Assembly: GCF_000585215.1 (NCBI RefSeq)
Contig: NZ_AONC01000018.1
Location: 1 to 64,000 of the forward strand
DNA length: 64,000 nucleotides
Reading direction: 5' to 3'
Source of the DNA: Imhoffiella purpurea
Lineage (GTDB): Bacteria > Pseudomonadota > Gammaproteobacteria > Chromatiales > Chromatiaceae
Position 1 is the first letter of the stretch. The number at the start of each line of letters is the position of its first letter. This document shows, piece after piece, positions 19,201 to 30,011 of this stretch. Under the pieces are notes generated by a model that saw nothing but the letters and a program-made list of their open reading frames with translations, made no database searches and was not told the DNA's origin. The translations under genes were made by a program, and so were the position numbers.

Positions 19201-21052
19201 GAACGGCATCGAAGGACTCGGCCGCACAGGCGTCGATCACCGCCTGCCCATCGAAAACCGCGCGAGATTCGCATCCGAGCGCCGCGAGCATCGCCATCAC
19301 CAGATCCTGGTTGATGGCATTGTCGTCGGCAACCAGCACCTTGATCCCCAGAGGCTCCAGGTTGCCCAGATCCAAGGCCGCATCCTCGCCGATCTCCGGC
19401 AGATCCCAACCGCTCCGCGTCACGCTCGCCAGGGTCGAGATCATCTGTTCGCGCCGTACCGGCTTGACGAGACGGGCGTCCACGATCAGTCCGGCGCCCC
19501 GATCCTCGCCCCAGTCGTCGCCGGCGGAGACCAGCAGGACCCGAGCGACCTGATCGAGCGCCCGGGTCTCCGCCAGCGAGACCGAGGACAGCAGCGACTC
19601 CAGATCCCTGAGCGCCGAATCCACGACCAATAGATCGAACGGAGCCGGCCCCTCGTGGGATTCGCACAAGACCTCCCGAGCCTCCGATGCCTCGGAGCAC
19701 TCGTAGACCAGGATGCCCGCTTCGGCGGCATAGGCGCTCATTGCCTCGCGCGACTGATCGCTTGGTCCGACCAGGACCATCCGCATGCCCGAGAGATGGG
19801 CGCGCGCCGCGGACCAGGGCAGGTCCCAATGACTGACGGTCACCGGAAGACTGAACCAGACCCCTTCGCCATGCCCGGGATCGTCCAGCACGCCTGGGGT
19901 GCCGCCCATCAGGGCGATCAGGTCGCGAGCGATCGACAGCCCCAGATTGGTATCGACGGAGGTGGTCGCGATCAGACCCAGCAAAGAAAAATCCTCGAAC
20001 GCCGAACCCGAATCGCGCACGCTCGTTTCCATGCTGGCGAGGCGCACCTCGACCCGGATCGTCGCCCGTTCGCCGCTGGATCCATCCAGACTGGCCCGAA
20101 CCAGGATCTCGGTATCCTGCGCGACGCGGATCGCAGCCGACCCCAGGATCCCCAGGACCTGAGCGAGCCGCACCTGATCCCCGCGAACGGCATGGGGCAG
20201 ATCCGGATCGAGCCGCGCGACCAGCTCGACGGACCTGGCGCGGGCGCGGTCGGCGAGTCCGGCCAGCGCCTCCTCGATGCAATCGGCGAGCACGAAATCG
20301 CCCGAGCCGAGACGCATGCGTCCCGCCTCGATCTGGGCCACGTCGAGCATGTCCTTGATCGCCATGCGCAACGATTGCCCGGAACGGATCAGCGCCGTCG
20401 GAAGACGCCGCTGATCGCTCGGCAGATCGGTTCCGAGCATCAGCTCCCCGATCCCGAGGACACCGCCGAGATGGGTTTGGATCTCGTGGATGAGGTTGGC
20501 GAGCAGCTGGGATTTGGCCTGCTTGACCTGGTCCGCGACATCCAGGACATGCTCGGCGGCACGCCTGGCCGATTCGGCCTGACGCAGCTGCTGCTCGATG
20601 ATCAGATTGGCCTGGATCTGATGCGCGCAACGCTCCTCGCACTGCTGCTCGAGCCGTTCCTTCTGGCTCAGATACCAGCCGTCGCGCTGAGCCTGCCGCT
20701 CGAGCTGCTCGAGCAGACCGTTGCAGCCGGCGACGATGCGGTCGAGCTCCTCGGCCGCGTAGAAGGAGGCACGCAGACCGTAGTCGCCCTCGCGCAGGGC
20801 GCGCTCCACCACCGACCCCAGGGAGGAGAGCGGGAAGAGCACGCGCCGCTGCAGACGCTCGGCGATCAGCCAGGCCATGGAGATGGCCAGCAGCAGCACG
20901 AACAGCAGAAGGGCGGCATTGGCGATGAGCCGATCGGGCGTCGACTGGATGACGACCACCACCGGCACCAGGAGCAAGAGCGCGGTCAGGGTCGCGATGG
21001 CCGATATGCGCCGCAGCGTTGAGCTGACCGACGAACAGGATGGCGACTTCAT
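16250..21052 (-). CDS. Giant hybrid sensor: degenerate histidine kinase, three receivers, Hpt, GGDEF and EAL
   Basis: A 1600-residue inner-membrane protein. Order: two membrane helices (about 15-67), HAMP-like linker, coiled coil, HisKA (His189), HATPase (285-405), pseudo-receiver (423-545), receiver with Asp620, Hpt-like (745-815), receiver with Asp954, PAS-like region (1030-1140), GGDEF (1150-1330) and EAL (1340-1590). Several activity residues are missing: the N-box Asn is Ala306, the Hpt His is Gln792, the EAL metal-site DDFGTG is DNFGTG (Asn1497), and KID is KIG. GGDEL (1250-1254) could still be active; the RxxD inhibitory site reads NVAN. It lies 66 bp after a canonical hybrid kinase. 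Confidence 0.93.
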   Translation of the reverse strand: MKSPSCSSVSSTLRRISAIATLTALLLLVPVVVVIQSTPDRLIANAALLLFVLLLAISMAWLIAERLQRRVLFPLSSLGSVVERALREGDYGLRASFYAAEELDRIVAGCNGLLEQLERQAQRDGWYLSQKERLEQQCEERCAHQIQANLIIEQQLRQAESARRAAEHVLDVADQVKQAKSQLLANLIHEIQTHLGGVLGIGELMLGTDLPSDQRRLPTALIRSGQSLRMAIKDMLDVAQIEAGRMRLGSGDFVLADCIEEALAGLADRARARSVELVARLDPDLPHAVRGDQVRLAQVLGILGSAAIRVAQDTEILVRASLDGSSGERATIRVEVRLASMETSVRDSGSAFEDFSLLGLIATTSVDTNLGLSIARDLIALMGGTPGVLDDPGHGEGVWFSLPVTVSHWDLPWSAARAHLSGMRMVLVGPSDQSREAMSAYAAEAGILVYECSEASEAREVLCESHEGPAPFDLLVVDSALRDLESLLSSVSLAETRALDQVARVLLVSAGDDWGEDRGAGLIVDARLVKPVRREQMISTLASVTRSGWDLPEIGEDAALDLGNLEPLGIKVLVADDNAINQDLVMAMLAALGCESRAVFDGQAVIDACAAESFDAVLMDCKMPMMDGYEAARRLRLREHGGNGRRLPIIALTAHAMEGDQERCQAAGMDDYLTKPVSLRSMHRTLLRCVGRGSGIASVSGASGRGAIGLQGARAASSAPAETGPFGLDDLEAMPLLDPRVLDEVGAIDLQSGSALVTRMIASYLDSESVLVARIRDGVEAGQPQQVAECVQALRSAAKTLGAMRLTALCDRLERASRGGGPFYPSAQVAISLERTAAETRRAISQRSSADAATADAQVLERLPASSPPSIAPTAIGSGSPGEAPGGESDASGSYDRHSGRDRPLILVVDEDPGTHLVAQSTFDTCGFRFAGVRDGQGAFEAVRFQRPDLIVLDVMAPVMDGYETCRRFRRLPGFELIPILMVTGLDDLSAVEAAYDSGATDFYPRPVNWSLLVHRIRYLLRSHGTLAALHLSEARNAALIAAIPDVLMRLDRQGRVLQIKSGPILDKGLDGVETGSRTLSDLLPESVAASIQRELETALPELGLRELEIEVPVEDDEIRAFDVRLIAVDAQQVILLLRDMTEKRRRQRVIHQLAYQDSLTGLANRQQFNQDLASALALSRRRDDRLALLYLDLDRFKRINDSLGHGIGDELLRGAAKRLREAVDEVTAEARVRGSGRGANVANTVARLGGDELTVILKGYGVSRVASRVAEHVIERFREPFHCSGHSIVCTVSIGIALSPEDGETAETLLKHADTALYAAKLDGRNLYRFFTASMGESASLKLDIESRLRRALDRGDFRLLYQPIHAVGSGEILGVETLLRWHDEDRGWVEPGEFIAVAEESGLILPIGEWVIEELSRQYADWSRDGVAFPVSLNLSDCQFSDQGLINRLIRIAKERPRGTIELEIGESLLLARDARLIETLGLLRDHGLRIAVDNFGTGYSSLSQLKQLPIDTLKIGRAFVREIGREPTSELLVRTFIALGREIGLRVVAEGVETQEQYRFLEREGCDAVQGPLLASPLAPDQLAQGLAVGALPVSSM

Positions 21053-21118
21053 TCCGATGGCCCCTCCATCGTTTACGGCATGTCGGGAAATAGTGGCATC
21101 CGATGCGTCACGAAGCCA

Positions 21119-23449
<2,331 letters not shown>

Positions 23450-23725
23450 TGCGATCCACCTCCGTGATTCCCGGAACAGAGCATGGCCGGACGCAAAGGC
23501 CCCAGCCCCCTTGGCCAGGTTCGAGACGAGGCTCGCGGTCGCCGAAACCTCGAAAAGCGCGCGGAGGCCCACACCCTCGGGCCCCCGGAGACGATCGGGG
23601 ATTGCATTCTAGCCCCATGCTCGGCAAAGCTGAGGATATCCAGCCGATCGAGCGGCAAACGGACTCGGGATGATCTCGAGATCCGCTCGCCCGAAGCCGG
23701 CACCAGACAGCGGGAGTGAGATGCC

Positions 23726-24337
23726 ATGACCGATCTGACCGTCGCACGCTTCACGGGTGGCGCCGTCGCCCCCCATGTGCCGTCGCTCGCCGAGCTGCGG
23801 ATCCGCGTGTTCCGCGAATGGCCCTATCTGTACGACGGGGACATGGAATACGAGGAGGGCTATCTGGAGACCTACAGCCGCTCCGCCGAAAGCCTCTTCG
23901 TGCTGGTCTTCGACGGCGGGCGGATCGTCGGCGCCTCGACGGGACTGCCCATGGCCGACGAAACCGAGGATTTCAAGCGCCCTTTCCTGGAGCGGGGCCA
24001 CGATCCGGAGCGGATCTTCTATTTCGGCGAGTCCGTCCTGCTCCCCGAGTACCGGGGACGCGGCATCGGCGTGCGCTTCTTCGCCGAGCGCGAGGACTAT
24101 GCGCGCCGGCTCGGGCGCTTCGGCCACACGGCCTTCTGCGGGGTGCAGCGCCCCTCGGATCATCCCCGCCGGCCGCCGGACTATGTCCCGCTGGACGATT
24201 TCTGGACCCGCCGGGGCTACGTCAAGCACCCCGAGCTATCCACCACCTTTACCTGGAAGGACCTGGACGAAACGGCGCAGAGCCCCAAGCCGATGACCTT
24301 CTGGCTCAAGGCGCTGGAGCCGGCCGGAGGGGCCTGA
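23726..24337 (+). CDS. GNAT-family N-acetyltransferase
   Basis: 203 residues. Motif A for acetyl-CoA binding is LLPEYRGRGIGVRFF near residue 115. Upstream segments LAELRIRVFREWPYLYDGD and EEGYLETYSR match a family of uncharacterised GNAT proteins. The acceptor is unknown. It is divergent from the hybrid kinase genes, with 276 bp between them, and is followed 53 bp later by a small lipoprotein gene. Confidence 0.88.
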   Translation: MTDLTVARFTGGAVAPHVPSLAELRIRVFREWPYLYDGDMEYEEGYLETYSRSAESLFVLVFDGGRIVGASTGLPMADETEDFKRPFLERGHDPERIFYFGESVLLPEYRGRGIGVRFFAEREDYARRLGRFGHTAFCGVQRPSDHPRRPPDYVPLDDFWTRRGYVKHPELSTTFTWKDLDETAQSPKPMTFWLKALEPAGGA

Positions 24338-24390
24338 TCGCCAACCCCTGTCGGACCAGGAACATTTCGCACACAGCAGAGGAAGACGCC

Positions 24391-24702
24391 ATGCAGGATC
24401 GAGATAGAGAATACACCCCGACTCGAGTCGCCGCCGCCGCGCTCGCCGCCTTGATACTGGCCGCAGCGGCCGGATGCGATCAGAGCGAGCCACCGCCGCC
24501 GCCCGTCGCGCCCACCGGCCCGGCCGAGCGCGCGGGCAGACAGATCGACGACGCCATCCAGCAAAGCGGGGCCCGCGCCCAGACCGCGCTCGACCAGGCC
24601 CGGGAAGGTCTGGCCAAGGCCGCCAGCGAGGCCGCCGCGCGCCTGGAGGCCGCCAGCGAGGCCCTCGAGTCCAAACCCTCGCCCCAGGACGCGAACCACT
24701 GA
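24391..24702 (+). CDS. Small Ala-rich lipoprotein
   Basis: 103 residues. A hydrophobic signal with lipobox-like LAAAAGC places the lipid-modified Cys near residue 31. A Pro-rich stretch is followed by an amphipathic Ala/Gln/Glu/Arg helix (about 45-95), resembling small outer-membrane lipoproteins with coiled-coil tails. GAGGAAGAC precedes the ATG. A strong hairpin follows the stop. I do not recognise a specific family. Confidence 0.75.
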   Translation: MQDRDREYTPTRVAAAALAALILAAAAGCDQSEPPPPPVAPTGPAERAGRQIDDAIQQSGARAQTALDQAREGLAKAASEAAARLEAASEALESKPSPQDANH

Positions 24703-24716
24703 GGACCGGCCATCGG

Positions 24717-24751
24717 CGTGGGCGCCTGCCGCCTCCCGGCAGGTGCCCACG
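24717..24751 (+). terminator. GC-rich hairpin after the lipoprotein gene
   Basis: Arms of 15 bases, CGTGGGCGCCTGCCG and CGGCAGGTGCCCACG, pair with one G-U position around a 5-base loop, starting 15 bp after the stop codon. There is no T-run, so it may stabilise the 3' end or act with Rho. Nothing else is seen in 24752-24973 ahead of the rhodanese gene. Confidence 0.6.
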
Positions 24752-24973
24752 TATCGCCGCCCCGCGGACCGATCCCGTCCGGATCGCCCTTCGCGTCGAC
24801 GCAGTGGACATGCGTCGCCGGCAGCGCTCCCTGTCATGCGCCGACGCGAAATCGAACCGATATAGCCATTGAAATCAGCGCCTCGGTACAGAATCATCTG
24901 CGCCTGCCCATCCTGGGGTCCGGCGGCCACCGGGCGGCCGAGCACCCGTATCATCTCCTTCGGAAGACAACCA

Positions 24974-25429
24974 ATGATCAAGCCGTACAGATCCATCCGT
25001 TCGCTCTCCAGCCTCCTCCTCGGCGTCGCCCTGCTCTTCATCGGCTGCGCTCAGGCCGCGGGCCCCCAGATCTCGCCGACCGAGGCGCTCGACATGGCGA
25101 ACAGAGGCGAACTCACGCTCATCGACGTCCGCACCCCGATTGAATGGCGCCAGACCGGCGTCGCCCCCATGGCCCACCGCATCGACATGCAGGATCCCAA
25201 GGGGCCAGACGGCTTCGCCCGGCACGTCCTGGACGAGGTCGGGGGCGACAAGTCTGCTCCCATCGGGCTCATCTGTCGCACCGGCAACCGCAGCAGATAC
25301 ATGCAGCAGGAACTGCTGTCGCGTGGATTCACCCATGTCTACGACGTCGAGGAGGGGATGGCCGGCAACCCGAACGGGCCGGGCTGGATCCGGCGCGGTC
25401 TGCCGGTCCAGTCCTGCTCCGACTGCTGA
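24974..25429 (+). CDS. Exported rhodanese-like protein
   Basis: 151 residues. An N-terminal signal ([18 protein letters not shown]) could be cleaved after AQA or lipid-modified at the Cys of FIGC. The single rhodanese domain has [10 protein letters not shown] and active-site loop [11 protein letters not shown] (Cys near 107), then [10 protein letters not shown]. Periplasmic rhodaneses carry sulfane sulfur or cyanide; a role in sulfur handling fits a sulfur oxidiser but is inference. A C-terminal SCSDC adds two more cysteines. The ATG at 24974 follows GGAAGAC. Confidence 0.88.
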   Translation: MIKPYRSIRSLSSLLLGVALLFIGCAQAAGPQISPTEALDMANRGELTLIDVRTPIEWRQTGVAPMAHRIDMQDPKGPDGFARHVLDEVGGDKSAPIGLICRTGNRSRYMQQELLSRGFTHVYDVEEGMAGNPNGPGWIRRGLPVQSCSDC

Positions 25430-25565
25430 GGGCGACCCGGGCATCGTCTTCGCCGTCGGCGAGGAACCAGCATGCCAAGGCGCCCCATCTGGATCCGCTC
25501 GGAGCCCAGGGGCGGCGCCCGCAAGACGAGACACCCAGATTCCATCACCAAAGGAAAGAACCGAG

Positions 25566-26129
25566 ATGATCAAGCCATCCGCACTCTGCGCCACACTGAT
25601 CCTGGCCGCATCCGCGACCACCGCCATGGCGGACAACCCCAAGGTCGCCATGGACGTCAGCATCGACGGCGAGCCGGCCGGGACCATCACCCTGGAGCTG
25701 TTCGCCGACATCGCGCCCAAGACCGCCGAGAACTTCCGCGCGATCTGCACCGGAGAGAAGGGCGACGGCCTCGATTACGCCGACAGCCCCTTCCATCGCA
25801 TCATTCCCGGATTCATGGTGCAGGGCGGAGACATCACCAACGGCAACGGCACCGGCGGCAAGTCCATCTATGGCGAGCGTTTCGAGGACGAGAACTTCGC
25901 GCTCGACTTCACCGGCCCCGGACAGCTCGCCATGGCCAACGCCGGCCCGAACACCAACGGCTCGCAGTTCTTCATCACCGTCGAGGCGACACCCTGGCTC
26001 AACGGCCGTCACGTGGTCTTCGGCGAGGTGATCGACGGCATGCCGGTGCTGCGCGCCATCGAGGACCAGGGAACCCGCTCCGGACGTCCCAAGAGCCCGG
26101 TCGTCATGACCGACTGCCGTCAGCTCTGA
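25566..26129 (+). CDS. Periplasmic cyclophilin-type peptidyl-prolyl isomerase
   Basis: 187 residues with a signal peptide ending ATTAMA and then a compact cyclophilin. Active-site residues are visible in [14 protein letters not shown] (Arg), [16 protein letters not shown] and [12 protein letters not shown] (the Trp and His positions of the proline pocket). It catalyses cis-trans isomerisation of prolyl bonds and would assist folding outside the cytoplasm. Its open frame continues upstream; the ATG at 25566, behind GGAAAG, begins the signal peptide. The 136 bp after the rhodanese gene show no clear terminator. Confidence 0.93.
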   Translation: MIKPSALCATLILAASATTAMADNPKVAMDVSIDGEPAGTITLELFADIAPKTAENFRAICTGEKGDGLDYADSPFHRIIPGFMVQGGDITNGNGTGGKSIYGERFEDENFALDFTGPGQLAMANAGPNTNGSQFFITVEATPWLNGRHVVFGEVIDGMPVLRAIEDQGTRSGRPKSPVVMTDCRQL

Positions 26130-26150
26130 GCCCGGACATTCGGAAGACCT

Positions 26151-26172
26151 CGCCCCGGCATCCGTCGGGGCG
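26151..26172. terminator. Hairpin between convergent cyclophilin and ligase genes
   Basis: Arms CGCCCCG and CGGGGCG flank an 8-base loop, lying 22 bp after the cyclophilin stop and 3 bp before the ligase stop. It could end transcription from both sides. There is no T-run on either strand. Confidence 0.5.
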
Positions 26173-26174
26173 GT

Positions 26175-27122
26175 TCACTCGGGGTCGCAGGGGCGCAGAT
26201 AGCTGGCGAAGCGCGGCAGACCCCGGCTCGTCTCCCCGCGATAACGGAAGGTCACGCAACTCCCGAGCGGCGGCGGATCGGCCCGCTCGGCGTCCGAGAA
26301 ACCGGTCCCGATCCGAAAGCGCCGACCGCGACCGTCCTCGACCAGCAGCGATCCCAACATCCCCTCATATTTGCCGCGTCCGGGAAGATGCCCGACGACG
26401 CTGGCCTCCGCGTCCAGATAGGGCTTGAGCTTGAGGAGATCGGGCGAGCGGCCCGAGCGGTAGACGGCGTCATCGCGGTGCAGCATCAGCCCCTCGCCGC
26501 CAGCGGCGACCAGGGCGGTCAGATGCGCCATGAGCGCGTCCCGATCCGGGAGACGCACCTGCTCGACCTCGACCAGATAGGGCGATTCCATCCTGTCGAG
26601 CAGCGTATGGAGCGACTCCAACCGGCGTCCGAAGGATAGGTTGGAGGCCGGCAGATCGAAGACCATGAAGCGCACCTGACGCCAGGCATCTTCGTCGGGC
26701 TCCAGTTGGCGCACGGTCCCGGACACTCGCGCGAACGCGCCCCGACGCAACCACAGCTCGCCATCCAGCGGCACGCGCGGAAAGCCGGCGACGAACCATT
26801 CCGGGGCATGGATCTCGTGCCCTCCGCGACTGACGAGACGCGCCCCGTCCCAATAGGCGCGCACCCCGTCGTACTTCTCGCTGACCCAATAGCGGCCGAG
26901 ATCGATATCCTCGGAATAGACCTCGGCCAGTTGAAGCTCCGGCTTGAGAATCCCGTGAACCGGATTCGGCAGGCTTGGATTTGAAATGGCAGCCTCGGCC
27001 CCAGACGGTTCGCCTGAGATAGAATCCAAGTCCAGCGTCGCCGGACTCCCCTCGGCCGAATCGAGCACCACGAGAAAGGCGATCAAGGAAACCGCCGAAG
27101 ACATCCTCCTTGCCTGCGCCAT
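26175..27122 (-). CDS. Exported ATP-dependent DNA ligase (LigE-like)
   Basis: 315 residues. An N-terminal hydrophobic signal (SSAVSLIAFLVVLDSAEG) is followed by a minimal adenylation domain and OB fold. Motif I is SEKYDGVRAYWDG near residue 83 (adenylated Lys), motif III is MVFDLPAS, motif IV GGEGLMLHRDDA, motif V LLKLKPYLDAEA, and the OB part starts at GRGKYEGMLGSLL. It would seal nicks using ATP. The signal sequence suggests periplasmic location, where ATP supply is a puzzle; a role in handling imported DNA has been proposed for such enzymes. GGGAGGG lies ten bases before the ATG. Confidence 0.9.
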   Translation of the reverse strand: MAQARRMSSAVSLIAFLVVLDSAEGSPATLDLDSISGEPSGAEAAISNPSLPNPVHGILKPELQLAEVYSEDIDLGRYWVSEKYDGVRAYWDGARLVSRGGHEIHAPEWFVAGFPRVPLDGELWLRRGAFARVSGTVRQLEPDEDAWRQVRFMVFDLPASNLSFGRRLESLHTLLDRMESPYLVEVEQVRLPDRDALMAHLTALVAAGGEGLMLHRDDAVYRSGRSPDLLKLKPYLDAEASVVGHLPGRGKYEGMLGSLLVEDGRGRRFRIGTGFSDAERADPPPLGSCVTFRYRGETSRGLPRFASYLRPCDPE

Positions 27123-27353
27123 GATGCATAGCCCTCCCTACTCGCGCATGACCAGATGGGAGGAAACTACCCAATCGCACACGAATTGACAACAGAGCAT
27201 ATCCAGCCCTCGCTATGATTCGGCCAAGCGGATGAACTCAAGCCGAATGGTCGATCCCCGTAGCGGCATCCGACCATCTCGACGATCAGGTCGAGACAAT
27301 GGGCGAGTCCCTGAAACTGAAGTAAGCTCACCGATGTGTTGCTGGAGGAACCC

Positions 27354-27632
27354 ATGACCATCATACAGTTACAGATTCCGGACGCGTTGGCCGAAGAGGC
27401 GACAAGGGCAGGACTTCTAGCACCAGAGCAGATCGAGCGAATGCAGCGCCTTGGACTAAGTCCGGAAATACTTACCTCAAGCTGCGCGGCCATGGTCCAA
27501 TTGGTCGTCCCAGCCAGGATTCCATTGGCGATCGACCGGGCCCCAGACGATGCCAAGTCCCGGATGTTACATTCCTCTCAAGATCTAAGATCAGGATGGC
27601 CTGATCGACCCCTTCGCGGATCTAGTAACTAG
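27354..27632 (+). pseudogene. Truncated antitoxin-like small protein
   Basis: The ATG at 27354 has a perfect GGAGG seven bases upstream. The first 35 residues (IIQLQIPDALAEEATRAG, then LLAPEQIERM) look like the N-terminus of small antitoxin-type proteins that pair with a PIN-domain toxin. After IERM the sequence turns to composition unlike such proteins, and no toxin gene follows. A decayed or frameshifted gene is the best reading. The 27123-27353 stretch before it shows nothing else I can support. Confidence 0.45.
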
Positions 27633-27682
27633 CCTCCGACTGGCATATCAAACCCGGATTGCGCTTGATGCTGGAGACCACA

Positions 27683-28120
27683 ATGACCGGAGTCACACGT
27701 TACGAGGACGACATCATCGCCTGGGCCAACCACCAGGCTCGAATGCTGCGCGAGGGGCGATTCGACCAACTGGATATCGAACACCTGGCCGAGGAGATCG
27801 AGGACGTGGGCAAGAGCGAGCAGCGCGAACTGGCCAATCGAATGACCCTGCTCCTGGCCCATTTACTGAAGTGGCAGAAGCAGCCTGGACGGCGAGGCGC
27901 AAGCTGGCAGATCACAATCCGCAATCAACGCCGAGGCATCGCCAGGCGTTTGGACGAGACACCCAGCCTGCGTCCCAAGCTCGCCGACTTCGGCTGGTGG
28001 TCGGCAGTCTGGGACGACGCCACCGCCCAAGCGGCGCAAGAAACCGGCTTCTCGGATTTTCCCGATATCTGCCCCTGGCCGGCGAGCGACGTACTGGATC
28101 AGGGCTGGCTGCCCGAGTAG
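27683..28120 (+). CDS. DUF29 family protein
   Basis: 145 residues. Recognised as DUF29 from TRYEDDIIAWANHQARMLR, HLAEEIEDVGKSEQREL, LLAHLLKW and SWQITIRNQRRGI. Such proteins are short, helical, cytoplasmic and often present in several copies per genome in cyanobacteria and purple bacteria; the function is unknown. The ATG at 27683 is preceded by GGAG; TTG/ATG starts up to eight codons upstream are possible. Confidence 0.85.
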   Translation: MTGVTRYEDDIIAWANHQARMLREGRFDQLDIEHLAEEIEDVGKSEQRELANRMTLLLAHLLKWQKQPGRRGASWQITIRNQRRGIARRLDETPSLRPKLADFGWWSAVWDDATAQAAQETGFSDFPDICPWPASDVLDQGWLPE

Positions 28121-28191
28121 ACACAGAGCAGCGCAGACCCATTCGCCATGGATAGGCAGATCACCCCAACATCCCATTTTCATGAGATTTT

Positions 28192-29550
28192 ATGAGCAAA
28201 GCCGGAAGAAACGATCCCTGCCCCTGCGGCAGCGGTAAGAAATACAAGAAATGCTGCCTCGCGATCGACGAGAAGCGGCATCTCGAGAATACGCGCCCGG
28301 ATGATATCGAGGCGCTGTTCGAGGAAGAGCCCGTCGTCCACGACGCATTCGATGATACCCGGGAGACTCAGGACTTCGAGGAAGCGCCCGCGCCCGACCT
28401 GAAGCCCTATGTTTCCAAGACCATCGACAAGAGCGTGCCGAATATCGACGAGCGACAGCAAGACCTGATCGAGGCATGGTGGTCCGAATACCACGAGTTG
28501 GAGGACACGGACCAGATACTGGGTCATCTCCATGCCTTCCTGCAGACCCATCCAGATCTGGTCGAAAATCTCGGCCTGGAAGAGATTCTGTTCGAACTCG
28601 GTGCCCAACTCGTCAGAAACGAGCGGACCGGCGATTACATCGATCTCCTGAAGCATCTACGCCAGACATTTCCGGCCGCCTACCTCAAGTATTTCGCCTA
28701 TTTCGATCGCGACATCCTCGCCCATACGGTCATCGAGCACGGATGCGGTGCCGATATCCAGACCTACCTGGACGGGTTCAAGGAATATCCAGATACAGAT
28801 CCGGACAATCTGTTCGGGGTGATCCATTTCCTCATGGTGAACGAGTGCGACGAGAGGCTCGTGGATCTCCTGGAAGCGACCTACGATCCGCTCATCCGCT
28901 CGCCCCAGGTCATGCGCGGCGACAAGGCACTGGACATCCTCGTCTACGCCTATTGCACCGACCACCTCGACAAGGGCGGCTCTCCGGCCGATCCGGACGC
29001 ATTGGTCGAGCGGCTGAAGACGCTGCGGACGCCGCTGCGCGACGAGTGGTACGACCCCGAGACCCTGGGGGCGATCCTCGATCAGATCGGCGGCGATCTC
29101 GACGCGGGCTTTGTCGACGCCTTCCGCAGCACGAAAGATATCGGCCGCTATTACGACACCGTCACACGCAATTTCATGGGATGGCTGCACAGAGACAAGA
29201 GCTTCAGCTGGATGAAGACCCAGTTCTACCGCCAGCAGGTGCTGAACTACCTACTGGACAGCATTCCAGCAGGCAAGCGGCCGCGCCATCCCTTCATCTT
29301 CACCAAGAAGCTCGTCGACCAGACCCTGGCCAACAACTCGCGACTGCTGCTCGGACTGGATCCGGTGAAGGCATTGGGCGGGATCAATGCCATGTACTGG
29401 TTCGCCGAGTATCTGGTTCATCAGGGATTCATCGCCGCCGAATTGGGCGCCGATCTGCAGCGCTGGTGCGAAGAGATGTGGACGTCCGCAAGCGATGGGC
29501 TGAGGAAGGAGGGCATCGAGGTGAGCGCCTTCAAGGTCTTCCCTTCATGA
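28192..29550 (+). CDS. Large protein with N-terminal SEC-C zinc motif
   Basis: 452 residues. The N-terminal SEC-C metal-binding motif is NDPCPCGSGKKYKKCC (residues 7-22), as in the SecA tail. The remainder is an acidic helical protein with no domain I can name (for example SVPNIDERQQDLIEAW and WFAEYLVHQGFIAAELGADL). SEC-C motifs bind zinc and often tether proteins to ribosomes or SecB-like partners. It is followed 37 bp later by an SMR transporter. Confidence 0.8.
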   Translation: MSKAGRNDPCPCGSGKKYKKCCLAIDEKRHLENTRPDDIEALFEEEPVVHDAFDDTRETQDFEEAPAPDLKPYVSKTIDKSVPNIDERQQDLIEAWWSEYHELEDTDQILGHLHAFLQTHPDLVENLGLEEILFELGAQLVRNERTGDYIDLLKHLRQTFPAAYLKYFAYFDRDILAHTVIEHGCGADIQTYLDGFKEYPDTDPDNLFGVIHFLMVNECDERLVDLLEATYDPLIRSPQVMRGDKALDILVYAYCTDHLDKGGSPADPDALVERLKTLRTPLRDEWYDPETLGAILDQIGGDLDAGFVDAFRSTKDIGRYYDTVTRNFMGWLHRDKSFSWMKTQFYRQQVLNYLLDSIPAGKRPRHPFIFTKKLVDQTLANNSRLLLGLDPVKALGGINAMYWFAEYLVHQGFIAAELGADLQRWCEEMWTSASDGLRKEGIEVSAFKVFPS

Positions 29551-29587
29551 GTGCATCGCCTCCATCCCGCCGGGGACACGCCCTGCC

Positions 29588-29920
29588 GTGAAAGACTGGA
29601 TCCTGCTCTTTTTCGCCATCCTCTCCGAAACCCTCGCGACCCTTGCATTGAAGGCGAGCGAGGATTTCACCCGGCTCTGGCCATCCGTCGTAGTGGTGGT
29701 CGGCTATGGCGCGGCCTTCTATCTCCTGTCCAAGACGCTCAAGACCATTCCGGTCGGCATCTCCTACGCGGTCTGGTCGGGCGTCGGCATCGTGCTCATC
29801 ACCATCGCCGGCTGGATCCTCTTCGATCAGAAACTCGACCTGGCGGCCGTCATCGGGATCGCCATGATCCTGGGCGGGGTCCTGGTGCTGAATCTCTTCT
29901 CGAAATCCGCCGGATATTAG
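29588..29920 (+). CDS. Small multidrug resistance (SMR) efflux protein
   Basis: 110 residues with four membrane helices. The essential Glu of helix 1 is in AILSETLATLALKAS (Glu14), and the helix 3 signature is GISYAVWSGVGIVLITIAGW. SMR proteins are antiparallel dimers exchanging protons for cationic drugs or guanidinium. The GxG-W helix 3 pattern leans to the EmrE/Qac type over the Gdx type, but substrates cannot be fixed from sequence. Confidence 0.92.
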   Translation: MKDWILLFFAILSETLATLALKASEDFTRLWPSVVVVVGYGAAFYLLSKTLKTIPVGISYAVWSGVGIVLITIAGWILFDQKLDLAAVIGIAMILGGVLVLNLFSKSAGY

Positions 29921-30011
29921 CCGGACGGGATGCACAAACCGAATACGCCCCATATCTTCAGTGACACCGAGAGACGTCAGCACGCCAAATCGAGATGAAT
30001 GGAGGCCGAGC

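Noticed and set aside
27086-27220. TTGACA (27186-27191) and TATGAT (27214-27219) as a promoter
   Set aside because: The spacing is 22 bp, too long for a standard sigma-70 promoter.
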